Of a stretch of 64,000 nt of DNA, positions 33,831 through 41,636 are shown piece by piece. Source of the DNA: Pseudarthrobacter sp. NS4. GTDB taxonomy: Bacteria > Actinomycetota > Actinomycetes > Actinomycetales > Micrococcaceae. Location: positions 3,782,001 to 3,846,000 of the forward strand of contig NZ_CP103288.1 of NCBI RefSeq assembly GCF_024758005.1, in the 5' to 3' direction. The notes beneath the pieces are model-generated. The model saw only the letters and a list, made by a program, of their open reading frames with translations, did no database searches and was not told the origin of the DNA. Both the position numbers and the translations under genes were made by a program. Numbering within the stretch: position 1 is the first letter of the stretch; the number at the start of each line of letters is the position of its first letter.

Positions 33831-33842
33831 TCAACCGGTTGA
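33831..33842. promoter_or_regulatory. Operator TCAACCGGTTGA between regulator and transporter
   Basis: A perfect 12-bp palindrome extended to the right by GGTTGACCAAT, resembling FadR/FCD sites (TGGTNNNACCA). Located 54 bp upstream of the fadR-type start, in the shared promoter of the 204-bp gap. Confidence 0.55.
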
Positions 33843-33980
33843 CCAATTTATTTTTGGCGCTTATGGTGGAACTCACATGCTTTAGCCGCCGGTTCGGTCC
33901 GCAGACCCTTCCCGGCCTAGAGACAGACCTCAGCCCCCAGTGACGGAGGGCCCTGGGAATTTCACTATCTAGGAGTCAAC

Positions 33981-35345
33981 GTGGACACCACACAATCGGT
34001 GGTCGAAAAATCTGCAATCAGGAAAGTGGCGATCCGGCTGGTGCCGTTCGTTGCCCTGATGTTCTTCATCAATTACCTGGACCGCACGGCCATCTCCTTT
34101 GCGGGCCCGAATGGCATGAACGAGGATCTCGCTCTCTCGGCAGCCCAGTTCGGCTTCGCGTCCGGCGTGTTCTTCATCGGGTACATCCTGTTGGAAGTAC
34201 CCAGCAACCTGGCGCTGCATAAGTTCGGTGCCCGCCGGTGGCTTGCCCGCATCATGGTCAGCTGGGGTATCGTGTCCCTGCTGTTCACCTGGGTGGGGAA
34301 CGTGGAGCAGCTCTATGTCCTGCGCTTCATTCTGGGTGTGGCCGAGGCCGGGTTCTTCCCGGGCGCCATCCTCTTCCTCAGCCTGTGGGTTCCGTCCCGC
34401 CACCGCAGCAAGATCCTGGCCCTGTTCTACCTGGCCCAGCCGCTGACAACCGTGATCGGCGCCCCGCTGGCGGGCCTGCTCATCCAGCAGGACGGACTCT
34501 TCGGACTAGAGGGCTGGCGCGTCATGTTCTTCGGCGTTGCAGTCCCCGCCATCATCGTCGGCATCATCGCCTGGTTCTACCTGGCTGACTCCCCCGCCAC
34601 GGCCAAGTGGCTGACCCCTGAGGAAAAGACCTGGCTGACCGGTGCTCTGGAGACGGAGAAAAAGGAAACCGTTGCCGGCAACAAGCACGTCAGTGTCCGC
34701 ACGGTCTTCGGCAATGGCCGGGTCTGGATGCTTTCGGCCATCTACTTCGGGTTCATCTATGGCCTGTACGCCCTCGGCTTTTTCCTTCCGACCATCATCG
34801 CCGGCTTCGAAGGCATCTACGGCACCAAGTTTGACGTCATGCAGAAGGGCCTGATCACGGCAATCCCGTACCTGCCGGCAGCTTTCGCCCTGTACTTCTG
34901 GTCCAAGGACGCCACCAAGCGCGGCGTCAAAACCTGGCACATCGCCCTTCCAGCCCTGACCGGCGCACTCAGTATCCCGCTGGCACTTTTCGCCGGATCC
35001 CCGGCAGCCACCATCGCCGTCATCACCATCACGGCCATGTCCATCTTCGCGGCCCTGCCCAACTTCTGGACAGTCCCCACCCAGTTCCTCACCGGCGCCG
35101 CAGCGGCGGCAGGCATTGCCCTGATCAACACGGTGGGCAACCTGGCGGGCTTCAGCGCCGGCTACATCACCGGCTGGCTCAAGGACCTGACCGGGGCATA
35201 CACCGTTCCCATGTTCGTTGTCGGCGGCTTCATGTTCCTCTCCGCCGTCCTGATGGTATTGCTGAGCCGCTCCGGCAAGGTCAGTGAAGGCGTACCGGCC
35301 GAGGCGCTGGACCCGGCCGGAGCCGGACACCACGCCGAACCCTAG
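33981..35345 (+). CDS. MFS transporter, anion:cation symporter (phthalate permease) type, probable apionate importer
   Basis: 454 aa, GTG start at 33981 with AGGAG 6 bp upstream. Twelve membrane segments; the first has VPFVALMFFINYLDRTAISF, typical of the ACS family that imports sugar acids such as glucarate, galactonate and tartrate. GARRWLARIMVSWG is the loop motif. It is the first gene of the operon with LerK-, DerI-, LerI-, OiaC- and ApnO-like enzymes, so a sugar acid such as D-apionate is the likely cargo. An internal hairpin follows it before the kinase gene. Confidence 0.82.
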   Translation: MDTTQSVVEKSAIRKVAIRLVPFVALMFFINYLDRTAISFAGPNGMNEDLALSAAQFGFASGVFFIGYILLEVPSNLALHKFGARRWLARIMVSWGIVSLLFTWVGNVEQLYVLRFILGVAEAGFFPGAILFLSLWVPSRHRSKILALFYLAQPLTTVIGAPLAGLLIQQDGLFGLEGWRVMFFGVAVPAIIVGIIAWFYLADSPATAKWLTPEEKTWLTGALETEKKETVAGNKHVSVRTVFGNGRVWMLSAIYFGFIYGLYALGFFLPTIIAGFEGIYGTKFDVMQKGLITAIPYLPAAFALYFWSKDATKRGVKTWHIALPALTGALSIPLALFAGSPAATIAVITITAMSIFAALPNFWTVPTQFLTGAAAAAGIALINTVGNLAGFSAGYITGWLKDLTGAYTVPMFVVGGFMFLSAVLMVLLSRSGKVSEGVPAEALDPAGAGHHAEP

Positions 35346-35368
35346 AGACCCGAGCCCTGACAAGACCC

Positions 35369-35399
35369 GGTGGCGTCCCCCTTACCCGGGGATGCCACC
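35369..35399 (+). promoter_or_regulatory. Intercistronic hairpin between transporter and kinase
   Basis: GGTGGCGTCCCC pairs with GGGGATGCCACC (one G-T wobble) around a 7-nt loop. No T-run follows, so it more likely tunes relative expression or mRNA stability than ends transcription. Confidence 0.5.
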
Positions 35400-35456
35400 G
35401 CACCACAATGCCCCACCGAAACACGACTTCCCTTTAGCTAGGCCCAGGAGCTTTCC

Positions 35457-37202
35457 ATGACCCGCCTGTTCAACGAACCCGCAGCCTTCGCTGACGAAAT
35501 GATCGAAGGCTTTGTCGCCTCCCACGGACGCTGGGTCAAGCGCGTCTCCGGCGGCGTTGTCCGCAACACCGAAAGCACGCCTGGCACTGTGGCGCTGGTC
35601 ATCGGCGGAGGCTCCGGCCACTACCCGGCCTTCGCCGGTTTGGTGGGCCAGGGCCTGGCCCATGGCGCCGCTATGGGCAACCTGTTCGCCTCCCCCTCGG
35701 CCCAGCAGGTCTACAACGTGGCCAAGGCAGCGGACAACGGTGGGGGGGTCCTGCTGGGCTATGGCAACTACGCCGGTGACGTCCTGCATTTCAATCAGGC
35801 GCAGGAACGGCTCCGCCGGGAAGGCATCGACTGCCGCAGCATCGCCGTCACCGACGACGTTTCCTCTGCCCCGCTGGCCGAGCGTACCAAGCGGCGCGGC
35901 ATCGCCGGGGACCTGACCGTCTTCAAGGTGGCGGCCGCGGCAGCTGAAGCCGGCTACTCCATGGACGCGGTGGTAGACATCGCCGAACGCGCCAACGACC
36001 GTACCCGTTCCTTCGGCGTGGCATTCACAGGCTGCACCTTGCCCGGCGCGGAGCACCCGCTGTTCACCGTCCCCGAGGGCAGAATGGCCGTAGGTATGGG
36101 CATCCACGGCGAGCCCGGCATTGATGAGACAGACATCCCGACGGCTGATGAACTCGCCGAGCTGCTCGTGTCCAAGCTCCTCGCCGAGGTCCCGGACGGC
36201 ATGACCGCTACCGGTGCACGCGTGGTCCCCATTCTCAATGGCCTGGGCAGCGTCAAGTACGAAGAGCTTTTCGTGGTTTACCGCAGGGTTGCACAACTCC
36301 TCGCTGAAGTTGGCCTGGAAGCGGTAGACCCCCAGGTGGGCGAGCTGGTCACCAGCTTCGACATGGCTGGCACCTCCCTCACTCTGTTCTGGCTCGACGA
36401 CGAACTCGAGACCCTCTGGAACGCCCCCGCAGACACCCCCGCTTTCCGGCGCGGTGCCGTCACAGCCGCCGCCCTGGAGACAAGCGAAGCTGCCGCCCTG
36501 GCCGACGTTGAAGTCTCCATCCCGGAAGCAACAGCCGACTCCCGCGCCGGCGCCATCCAGGTCCTGCACGCACTGCGTGCGGCGAAGGCAGTGGTGGACG
36601 CCAACGCCGAAGAGCTGGGCCGGATCGACGCTATCGCCGGCGACGGTGACCATGGGATCGGTATGGAACGCGGCGTCCGCGCCGCCGTCGAAGCCGCATC
36701 GGACGCCGTCGCACGCGGGGCAGGGGCCGCCACCGCCCTCTACATCGCAGGTGACGCTTGGGCTGATAAGGCAGGCGGCACTTCCGGCGCCCTCTGGGGC
36801 ATGGCCCTACGCGCAATCGGCGATGCCCTGGGCAACACCTACAAGCCCGACGCTAATGCTGTTGCCACCGGCGTGGCCCAGGCGGCCGCCGCGATCATGG
36901 AGTTCGGCAAAGCCAAGCCCGGGGACAAAACCCTGGTGGACGTCCTGGTCCCGTTCCGCGACGCCCTCACCTCCGAGGTCGTTACCGGGAAGCCCCTCAC
37001 CGAAGCGTGGGGAACCGCAGCCACCGCCGCCCAGGAAGCAGCCGATGCTACCGCAAACCTGCTCCCCCTGATGGGCAGGGCCCGCCCCCACGCCGAAAAG
37101 AGCCTCGGCACCCCTGACGCGGGAGCCGTTTCCATGGCACTGATCATCCGAGCCATCCACACCACCCTCGTCGAGAACACCACTATGAAGGAGAAAGCAT
37201 GA
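35457..37202 (+). CDS. lerK: Dihydroxyacetone-kinase family protein, probable L-erythrulose kinase
   Basis: 581 aa DhaK-DhaL fusion. The DhaK half (about 1-330) has [20 protein letters not shown] and GMGIHGEPG, which carries the His that anchors the keto substrate. The DhaL half (about 370-580) has [20 protein letters not shown] (Mg-ATP site) and [18 protein letters not shown]. Fused DhaK-DhaL kinases use ATP. In four-carbon pathways this family phosphorylates L-erythrulose to the 1-phosphate, and the following RpiB- and TPI-like genes are exactly the LerI/DerI partners. Glycerone kinase is the alternative. Its last codons overlap the next gene (ATGA). Confidence 0.78.
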   Translation: MTRLFNEPAAFADEMIEGFVASHGRWVKRVSGGVVRNTESTPGTVALVIGGGSGHYPAFAGLVGQGLAHGAAMGNLFASPSAQQVYNVAKAADNGGGVLLGYGNYAGDVLHFNQAQERLRREGIDCRSIAVTDDVSSAPLAERTKRRGIAGDLTVFKVAAAAAEAGYSMDAVVDIAERANDRTRSFGVAFTGCTLPGAEHPLFTVPEGRMAVGMGIHGEPGIDETDIPTADELAELLVSKLLAEVPDGMTATGARVVPILNGLGSVKYEELFVVYRRVAQLLAEVGLEAVDPQVGELVTSFDMAGTSLTLFWLDDELETLWNAPADTPAFRRGAVTAAALETSEAAALADVEVSIPEATADSRAGAIQVLHALRAAKAVVDANAEELGRIDAIAGDGDHGIGMERGVRAAVEAASDAVARGAGAATALYIAGDAWADKAGGTSGALWGMALRAIGDALGNTYKPDANAVATGVAQAAAAIMEFGKAKPGDKTLVDVLVPFRDALTSEVVTGKPLTEAWGTAATAAQEAADATANLLPLMGRARPHAEKSLGTPDAGAVSMALIIRAIHTTLVENTTMKEKA

Positions 37203-37669
37203 GCACCAAACTGCGCCTGGTCATCGGAGCCGACGACGCCGGTTTCGAATACAAGGAAGCCCTGAAGGCTGACCTGGTTGCCTCAGACCTGGTGGAATCA
37301 GTCACCGACGTCGGGGTGGACGCTACCAGCCACACCCCCTACCCGTCCGTCGCCATCGCCGCCGCCGAACTCGTCGCCGCCGGCAAGGCCGACCGCGCAC
37401 TGCTGGTCTGCGGAACCGGCCTCGGAGTCGCCATCGCCGCGAACAAGGTCCCCGGCGTCCGTGCCGTCACCGCCCACGACAGCTTCTCCGTGGAACGGTC
37501 CGTCCTGAGCAACAACGCCCAGGTCCTCACCTTCGGCCAGCGGGTCGTCGGCCTGGAGCTTGCCCGCAGGCTTGCCCGGGAATGGCTCACCTACACTTTC
37601 GACGAAACTTCGGCTTCCGCCGAGAAAGTCACCCTGATTAAGGACTACGAAGGTGTCACTTCCTGCTAA
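37199..37669 (+). CDS. derI: RpiB/LacAB family isomerase, probable D-erythrulose-4-phosphate isomerase
   Basis: 156 aa. [18 protein letters not shown] at the N-terminus and the catalytic [20 protein letters not shown] motif identify the ribose-5-phosphate isomerase B family. [22 protein letters not shown] is also conserved. In erythrulose pathways the RpiB paralogue converts D-erythrulose 4-phosphate to D-erythrose 4-phosphate, which enters the pentose phosphate route. The 4-bp overlap with the kinase and the 17-bp overlap with the next gene show tight coupling. A true ribose-5-P isomerase role is less likely in this context. Confidence 0.78.
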   Translation: MSTKLRLVIGADDAGFEYKEALKADLVASDLVESVTDVGVDATSHTPYPSVAIAAAELVAAGKADRALLVCGTGLGVAIAANKVPGVRAVTAHDSFSVERSVLSNNAQVLTFGQRVVGLELARRLAREWLTYTFDETSASAEKVTLIKDYEGVTSC

Positions 37670-38486
37670 GAACCCTTCCGCCAGCGCCGAAGGATCCACG
37701 CCTGCGAAGGCCATCATCGGCGTCAGCCTGAAGATGTACTTCGGCTACCAGCGCTCTGTGGATTACTGCCGCGACGTCGCCGCCATCGCCCTGACGCACC
37801 CGGCGGTCCAGAGCGGTGAGATCGAGCTCTTCGTCCTGCCTACCCTCCCTGTCCTTCCCGAAGCCGCCCGAATTCTGGGCCCATCGGGAACGGCTGCGGG
37901 AGCCCAGGACATCTTCTGGGAAGACGAGGGCGCGTACACCGGTGAAGTCGGCGGCAAGAACGTAGCTGAACTCGGCGGCCGCTATGCCGAAGTGGGCCAC
38001 GCCGAACGCCGCCGGATCTTCGGTGAGGACGACGCGGTCATCGGCCTCAAGACCGCCGCAGCCTACCGCAACGGTCTCACTCCGGTGCTGTGCGTCGGGG
38101 AGCTGCAGCAGGGCTCGGCGGAGGAGGCAGTGACCCGTTGCGCCGCGGAAATCGACGCCGCCCTCAACCGGGCGCGGTCTCTGGGCCCGACCCGCCGGAC
38201 CATCGTGGCCTATGAGCCGCAGTGGGCCATCGGCGCCCCGGAACCTGCGACGCCGGAGTACATCAGCGCCGTCATCACCGGATTGGACGCGCACTTGCGC
38301 GCCCTACCCGGTCAGGAGAACAGCCGCGTCATTTACGGCGGCAGCGCCGGACCCGGCCTGATCACTAAGCTGGACACCGCCGTCGCCGGCCTGTTCCTGG
38401 GCCGCTTCGCCCACGACCCCCAGGCGCTGAAGACCATCCTGGACGAGACCGCCACAAGGCTCGCCGCAGCGGAGGTGACGGTATGA
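37653..38486 (+). CDS. lerI: Triosephosphate-isomerase family protein, probable L-erythrulose-1-phosphate isomerase
   Basis: 277 aa from a GTG overlapping the preceding gene. TPI fold with catalytic Lys in [17 protein letters not shown], Glu in [19 protein letters not shown] and phosphate loop [11 protein letters not shown], but longer and diverged from glycolytic TPI (about 250 aa); GVSLKMYF replaces the usual GNWKMN. This is the profile of LerI-type isomerases that turn L-erythrulose 1-phosphate into D-erythrulose 4-phosphate. Placed between the DerI-like and OiaC-like genes. The next gene overlaps by 4 bp. Confidence 0.78.
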   Translation: MSLPAKNPSASAEGSTPAKAIIGVSLKMYFGYQRSVDYCRDVAAIALTHPAVQSGEIELFVLPTLPVLPEAARILGPSGTAAGAQDIFWEDEGAYTGEVGGKNVAELGGRYAEVGHAERRRIFGEDDAVIGLKTAAAYRNGLTPVLCVGELQQGSAEEAVTRCAAEIDAALNRARSLGPTRRTIVAYEPQWAIGAPEPATPEYISAVITGLDAHLRALPGQENSRVIYGGSAGPGLITKLDTAVAGLFLGRFAHDPQALKTILDETATRLAAAEVTV

Positions 38487-39283
38487 CTTCGCGGATTGGA
38501 TTGAGCAGCTACGCATTCTTCTGGCAGCTCTCGGACAAGGTCTCCGCGCCGCTCAGCATCCACGATGCGCTGGAGCGGACCGCGGAACTCGGCGTCGACC
38601 TCTTCCAGATTTGCGACTACGCCCCGCTGGAAGCCATGACGGATTCCGAACTGGAAGCCGTCCGGGCCACCGCTGACGGGCTGGGAATCTCCCTGGAGCT
38701 CGGCACCAAGGGCATCCGCCCCGGGCACCTGCGGAAGTTTCTCCACATCGCCGGGATCCTGGGCTCACCCCTGCTGCGGACCATGTTCAACACCCCCGGC
38801 CACACCCCCACGAATGAGGAAGCGGTAAGGATCTTTAAGGAAGTCCTGCCCGAGTTCGAAGCCGCGGGAGTAAAGATCGCGGTGGAAACCTACGAACAGG
38901 TGCCCACCTCCCGGATCCTGGACGTGATCCGGGGCGTGAACAGCCCGCACCTGGGCATCTGCAGCGACCCAGCCAACACCGTTGCAGCACTGGAAATGCC
39001 TCGCGAGGTGATCGACGCCGTCGCTCCCTACGTCCTGAACATGCACATCAAAGACTTCGCGTTCAGCCGCAAGGACGGATGGGTTGGATTCACCTACTCC
39101 GGCGCACAACTTGGCGAGGGCCTGCTCGACTACGAGTACATGGTCAGCAAATTCCAGCCCCACCAAAGAAACATCAACCAGATCGTCGAACACTGGCTGC
39201 CCTGGCAGGACACCGAGGCCGACACCATCCACCTGGAAAACCAGTGGACCCAGCACAGCATCAAATTCCTAAGGAGCAAATGA
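38483..39283 (+). CDS. oiaC: TIM-barrel sugar isomerase/epimerase family, probable 3-oxo-isoapionate decarboxylase
   Basis: 266 aa xylose-isomerase-like TIM barrel. Probable metal ligands are Glu in IAVETYEQVPTSR, Asp in GICSDPANTVAA, His in LNMHIKDFAFSRKDGW and a C-terminal acidic residue. Members of this superfamily include OiaC, which decarboxylates 3-oxo-isoapionate to L-erythrulose, precisely what the ApnO and LerK neighbours would need. The assignment rests on this context; the family also holds hydroxypyruvate isomerases and epimerases. The ATG overlaps the preceding stop; AAGGAG lies before the next gene. Confidence 0.65.
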   Translation: MTSRIGLSSYAFFWQLSDKVSAPLSIHDALERTAELGVDLFQICDYAPLEAMTDSELEAVRATADGLGISLELGTKGIRPGHLRKFLHIAGILGSPLLRTMFNTPGHTPTNEEAVRIFKEVLPEFEAAGVKIAVETYEQVPTSRILDVIRGVNSPHLGICSDPANTVAALEMPREVIDAVAPYVLNMHIKDFAFSRKDGWVGFTYSGAQLGEGLLDYEYMVSKFQPHQRNINQIVEHWLPWQDTEADTIHLENQWTQHSIKFLRSK

Positions 39284-39284
39284 A

Positions 39285-40145
39285 ATGTCAGCAGAAAAAT
39301 TGACCGTCGCCGTCATCGGAGCCGGAGGCAAAATGGGAATGCGCGTTTCCCGGAACCTCCAGAAGAGCGCCCACACCGTCTTCTACAGCGAAAACTCCCC
39401 CGCCGGCCAGGACCGCATCAAGGCAGAAGGCCGCGACATCACCCCCACTGACGACGCCGTCAAGGACGCCGACGTGGTCATCCTCGCCGTCCCGGACACC
39501 GTCCTGGGCGTCGTATCCGAGGGCGTCGTCCCCCAGATGAAAGCCGGCGCCATCCTGCTCACCCTGGACCCCGCCGCCGCCTACGCCGGCCTGCTGGCCA
39601 AGCGCGACGACGTCATCCAGGCCGTGGCGCACCCGTGCCACCCGTCCGTGTTCCTCGAGCGCACCACCAAAGAAGAATGGGCCGACACCTTCGGCGGCGA
39701 AGGCGCCCCCCAGAACGTGGTCGCCGCCATCGACGACGACGCCTCCGATGAGACCAAAGCCGCAGCCGAGGCGATCATCCGGGTTATCTACGCCCCCGTC
39801 ATTGACGTCCACTGGGTTACCGTAAAGCAGCTCGCCATCCTCGAGCCCACACTGGTGGAAACCGTGGCCTGCATGATCGGCACCCTCCTCAACGAGGCCC
39901 TGCACGAAACCGTCCACACCGCCGGCGTACCGGAGGAAGCAGCAAAGGCCATGCTCTTCGGCCACGTCCAGATCGCCCTCACCAACGCCCTGCGCGGCTC
40001 CAACCCCTTCTCCGAGGCCTGCGAAATCGCCATCCAGTACGGCAAGGACACCATCATCAAGGACGACTGGAAGAAAATCTTCAACGACTCCGAACTCGAC
40101 AGCGTCATCGCTAAAATGCTCAAGCTCGAAGCAGTCAAGCGCTAG
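39285..40145 (+). CDS. apnO: 6-phosphogluconate-dehydrogenase-like oxidoreductase, probable D-apionate oxidoisomerase
   Basis: 286 aa. Rossmann N-terminus TVAVIGAGGKMGMRVSRNLQ, with VVILAVPDTVLGVV, then a helical C-terminal domain (WVTVKQLAILEPTLVETVAC) of the PGDH_C type. ApnO enzymes of this architecture oxidise and isomerise D-apionate to 3-oxo-isoapionate with NAD+. It is the last gene of the operon, 1 bp after the OiaC-like stop and before a strong terminator. I am fairly confident of the family and less so of the substrate. Confidence 0.7.
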   Translation: MSAEKLTVAVIGAGGKMGMRVSRNLQKSAHTVFYSENSPAGQDRIKAEGRDITPTDDAVKDADVVILAVPDTVLGVVSEGVVPQMKAGAILLTLDPAAAYAGLLAKRDDVIQAVAHPCHPSVFLERTTKEEWADTFGGEGAPQNVVAAIDDDASDETKAAAEAIIRVIYAPVIDVHWVTVKQLAILEPTLVETVACMIGTLLNEALHETVHTAGVPEEAAKAMLFGHVQIALTNALRGSNPFSEACEIAIQYGKDTIIKDDWKKIFNDSELDSVIAKMLKLEAVKR

Positions 40146-40156
40146 ACCCATGATGA

Positions 40157-40196
40157 GTAGCCCAGTGCCGATGATCGCGGCGCTGGGCTACTTTTT
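40157..40196 (+). terminator. Rho-independent terminator of the apionate-type operon
   Basis: GTAGCCCAGTGCC pairs with GGCGCTGGGCTAC (13 bp, one G-T wobble) with a 9-nt loop, followed by TTTTT. It is 12 bp after the last stop. Confidence 0.85.
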
Positions 40197-40333
40197 GCTC
40201 ATTGGCGTCCTGATACAACCGGAAGTAGCCGTTTAGTCGCTACCGAGTAAGGGGATTCTTCCCTAAAGCGGTGGGCGGGGAGCTTGCTTGTCCACGTAGG
40301 GCACACCCAAAGCAAACGAGAAGTCCGCTCGCC

Positions 40334-40410
40334 CGCCCACAGCCGGGGACAATTTGTATAGGCTATCAATCAAGCCCCTACTGCTACCAAGGAGCTACCC
40401 CAACGGCTCC
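40334..40410 (+). repeat. Dispersed repeat copy 2
   Basis: Partner of 32782-32853; keeps the two conserved ends CGCCCACAGCCGGGGACAAT and GGAGCTACCCCAACGGCTCC but lacks the DnaA-box-like core. It lies in the 308-bp gap 40146-40453, which otherwise holds only the terminator. Confidence 0.55.
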
Positions 40411-40453
40411 TACTTCCCCGCCTGCATCCAACAGCTTCACGCATCGCGCACGC

Positions 40454-40861
40454 CTATCGGACGCTGAAGTCAAAGACAAGAACACCTGTCGGACTTAGGT
40501 ATTGGCCCACAAACCTCTTAAATTCATGATGCGCCGGATCATAATTGGCCGGATTGGTGATGAGCGGCTCCCCCACATAGTAGTTCCGGTCTCCCTCAGA
40601 TTCGAAGGAAGCTATGAATCCGTGCTCCAGATCCCTGTGCTTGCCCTCCGGGCTGTGCTGGACGCCCGATTCGATACTGGCAACGTAGCGTCTGCCCTGC
40701 CTTTCTGATTCGGCCAAGGCATGGAACCGCTCCTTGATCTCTTGACGCTGTTCGGGTGTTGTCGCTTCCAAATACTGGAAGAGGACGATGTGCCTTAGTA
40801 GCCCCGGGCGATAGTCCGGTGCCGTAATGACCGACTCGTTGAGTGCCTCCGCCGGGGTCAT
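40454..40861 (-). CDS. Dabb (stress-responsive alpha/beta barrel) domain protein
   Basis: 135 aa. LRHIVLFQYLEATTPEQRQE at the start of the barrel, SIESGVQHSPEGKHRDLEHG and the C-terminal FKRFVGQYLSPTGVLVFDF are the typical Dabb pattern (HxVLFKF...). Dimeric members bind small ligands or act in catabolic enzymes. Its ATG overlaps the SDR stop by 4 bp, making it the last gene of the GH3/ApnL-like/SDR unit. Function not known. Confidence 0.75.
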   Translation of the reverse strand: MTPAEALNESVITAPDYRPGLLRHIVLFQYLEATTPEQRQEIKERFHALAESERQGRRYVASIESGVQHSPEGKHRDLEHGFIASFESEGDRNYYVGEPLITNPANYDPAHHEFKRFVGQYLSPTGVLVFDFSVR

Positions 40862-41613
40862 AGTGCTGTGAGCCCGCCGTCGACGGTGAAGAGCCCGCCT
40901 GTGGCGTAGGCTGATTCGTCGCTGGCGAGATAGACCATGATGCCTTCAACATCGGCAGCGGTACCTGCCCGCCCGAGCATAGTCGAATCGACCAGGCCGG
41001 CACGGCTGGCAGGGTCATCGGCGATGGTTTGCACGAGCGGGGTCTCGGTGTATCCGGGTACTACGGTGTTTACCCGGATACCTTCTTTCGCGTAGTCTGC
41101 CGCGACGACCCGGGCCAGTCCGTGAACGCCGGCTTTGGAGCTGGAGTAGGCGGTGAAGGTTTGACCGCAGGCGACGACAGCGGTGGGACTGCCCGTGCAG
41201 ATGATGGATCCTCCCCTGCCGTTCAGCGCCCGCACGGCGTGCTTCAGGGTCAGGAAGGCTCCTCGGTGGTTGACCGCCACGGTCTTTTCCCAGACATCCA
41301 GCGACAGGTCGCCTACTTTGGCGTCCTGGCCGAAGAGCTGGACGCCGGCGTTGGCCACCACAATGTCCAGGTCGCCGTCGGCGGCGATGGCGGCGTAGGC
41401 GGCTTCGACGCTCTGCTCGTCAGAGATATCAACTGCCAGTGCACTGGCCCGGCCGGTGCCGGTGACTGCAGCTGCTTTTTCGGCGGCTTCGACATTGATG
41501 TCGGCGAAGTAAACGCGGGCACCTTCAGTAGTGAAGCGCTGCGCTACTGCAAGCCCGATGCCGGAACCGGCACCGGTAACGAGGGCGGTCTTGCCTTCTA
41601 GCCTGTTGGACAT
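40858..41613 (-). CDS. SDR family sugar/alcohol dehydrogenase
   Basis: 251 aa from the ATG at 41613 (a second ATG at 41616 is directly adjacent; GAGGA is just upstream). TALVTGAGSGIGLAVAQRF, DIVVANAGVQLFG, ICTGSPTAVVACGQTFTAYS and YSSSKAGVHGLARVV give the complete classical SDR set with Ser and YxxxK. It sits in an operon with the ApnL-like lactonase, so one plausible role is oxidation of apiose or another aldose to the lactone, taking the place of the Gfo/Idh-type apiose dehydrogenase of known pathways. This is inference from position. Confidence 0.78.
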   Translation of the reverse strand: MSNRLEGKTALVTGAGSGIGLAVAQRFTTEGARVYFADINVEAAEKAAAVTGTGRASALAVDISDEQSVEAAYAAIAADGDLDIVVANAGVQLFGQDAKVGDLSLDVWEKTVAVNHRGAFLTLKHAVRALNGRGGSIICTGSPTAVVACGQTFTAYSSSKAGVHGLARVVAADYAKEGIRVNTVVPGYTETPLVQTIADDPASRAGLVDSTMLGRAGTAADVEGIMVYLASDESAYATGGLFTVDGGLTAL

Positions 41614-41636
41614 CATGTTCCTCTTTTCATGTTGGG

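Noticed and set aside
39288..40151. Minus-strand frame of 287 codons
   Set aside because: Exact antisense of the ApnO-like gene with a Gly/Asp-rich, non-natural composition.
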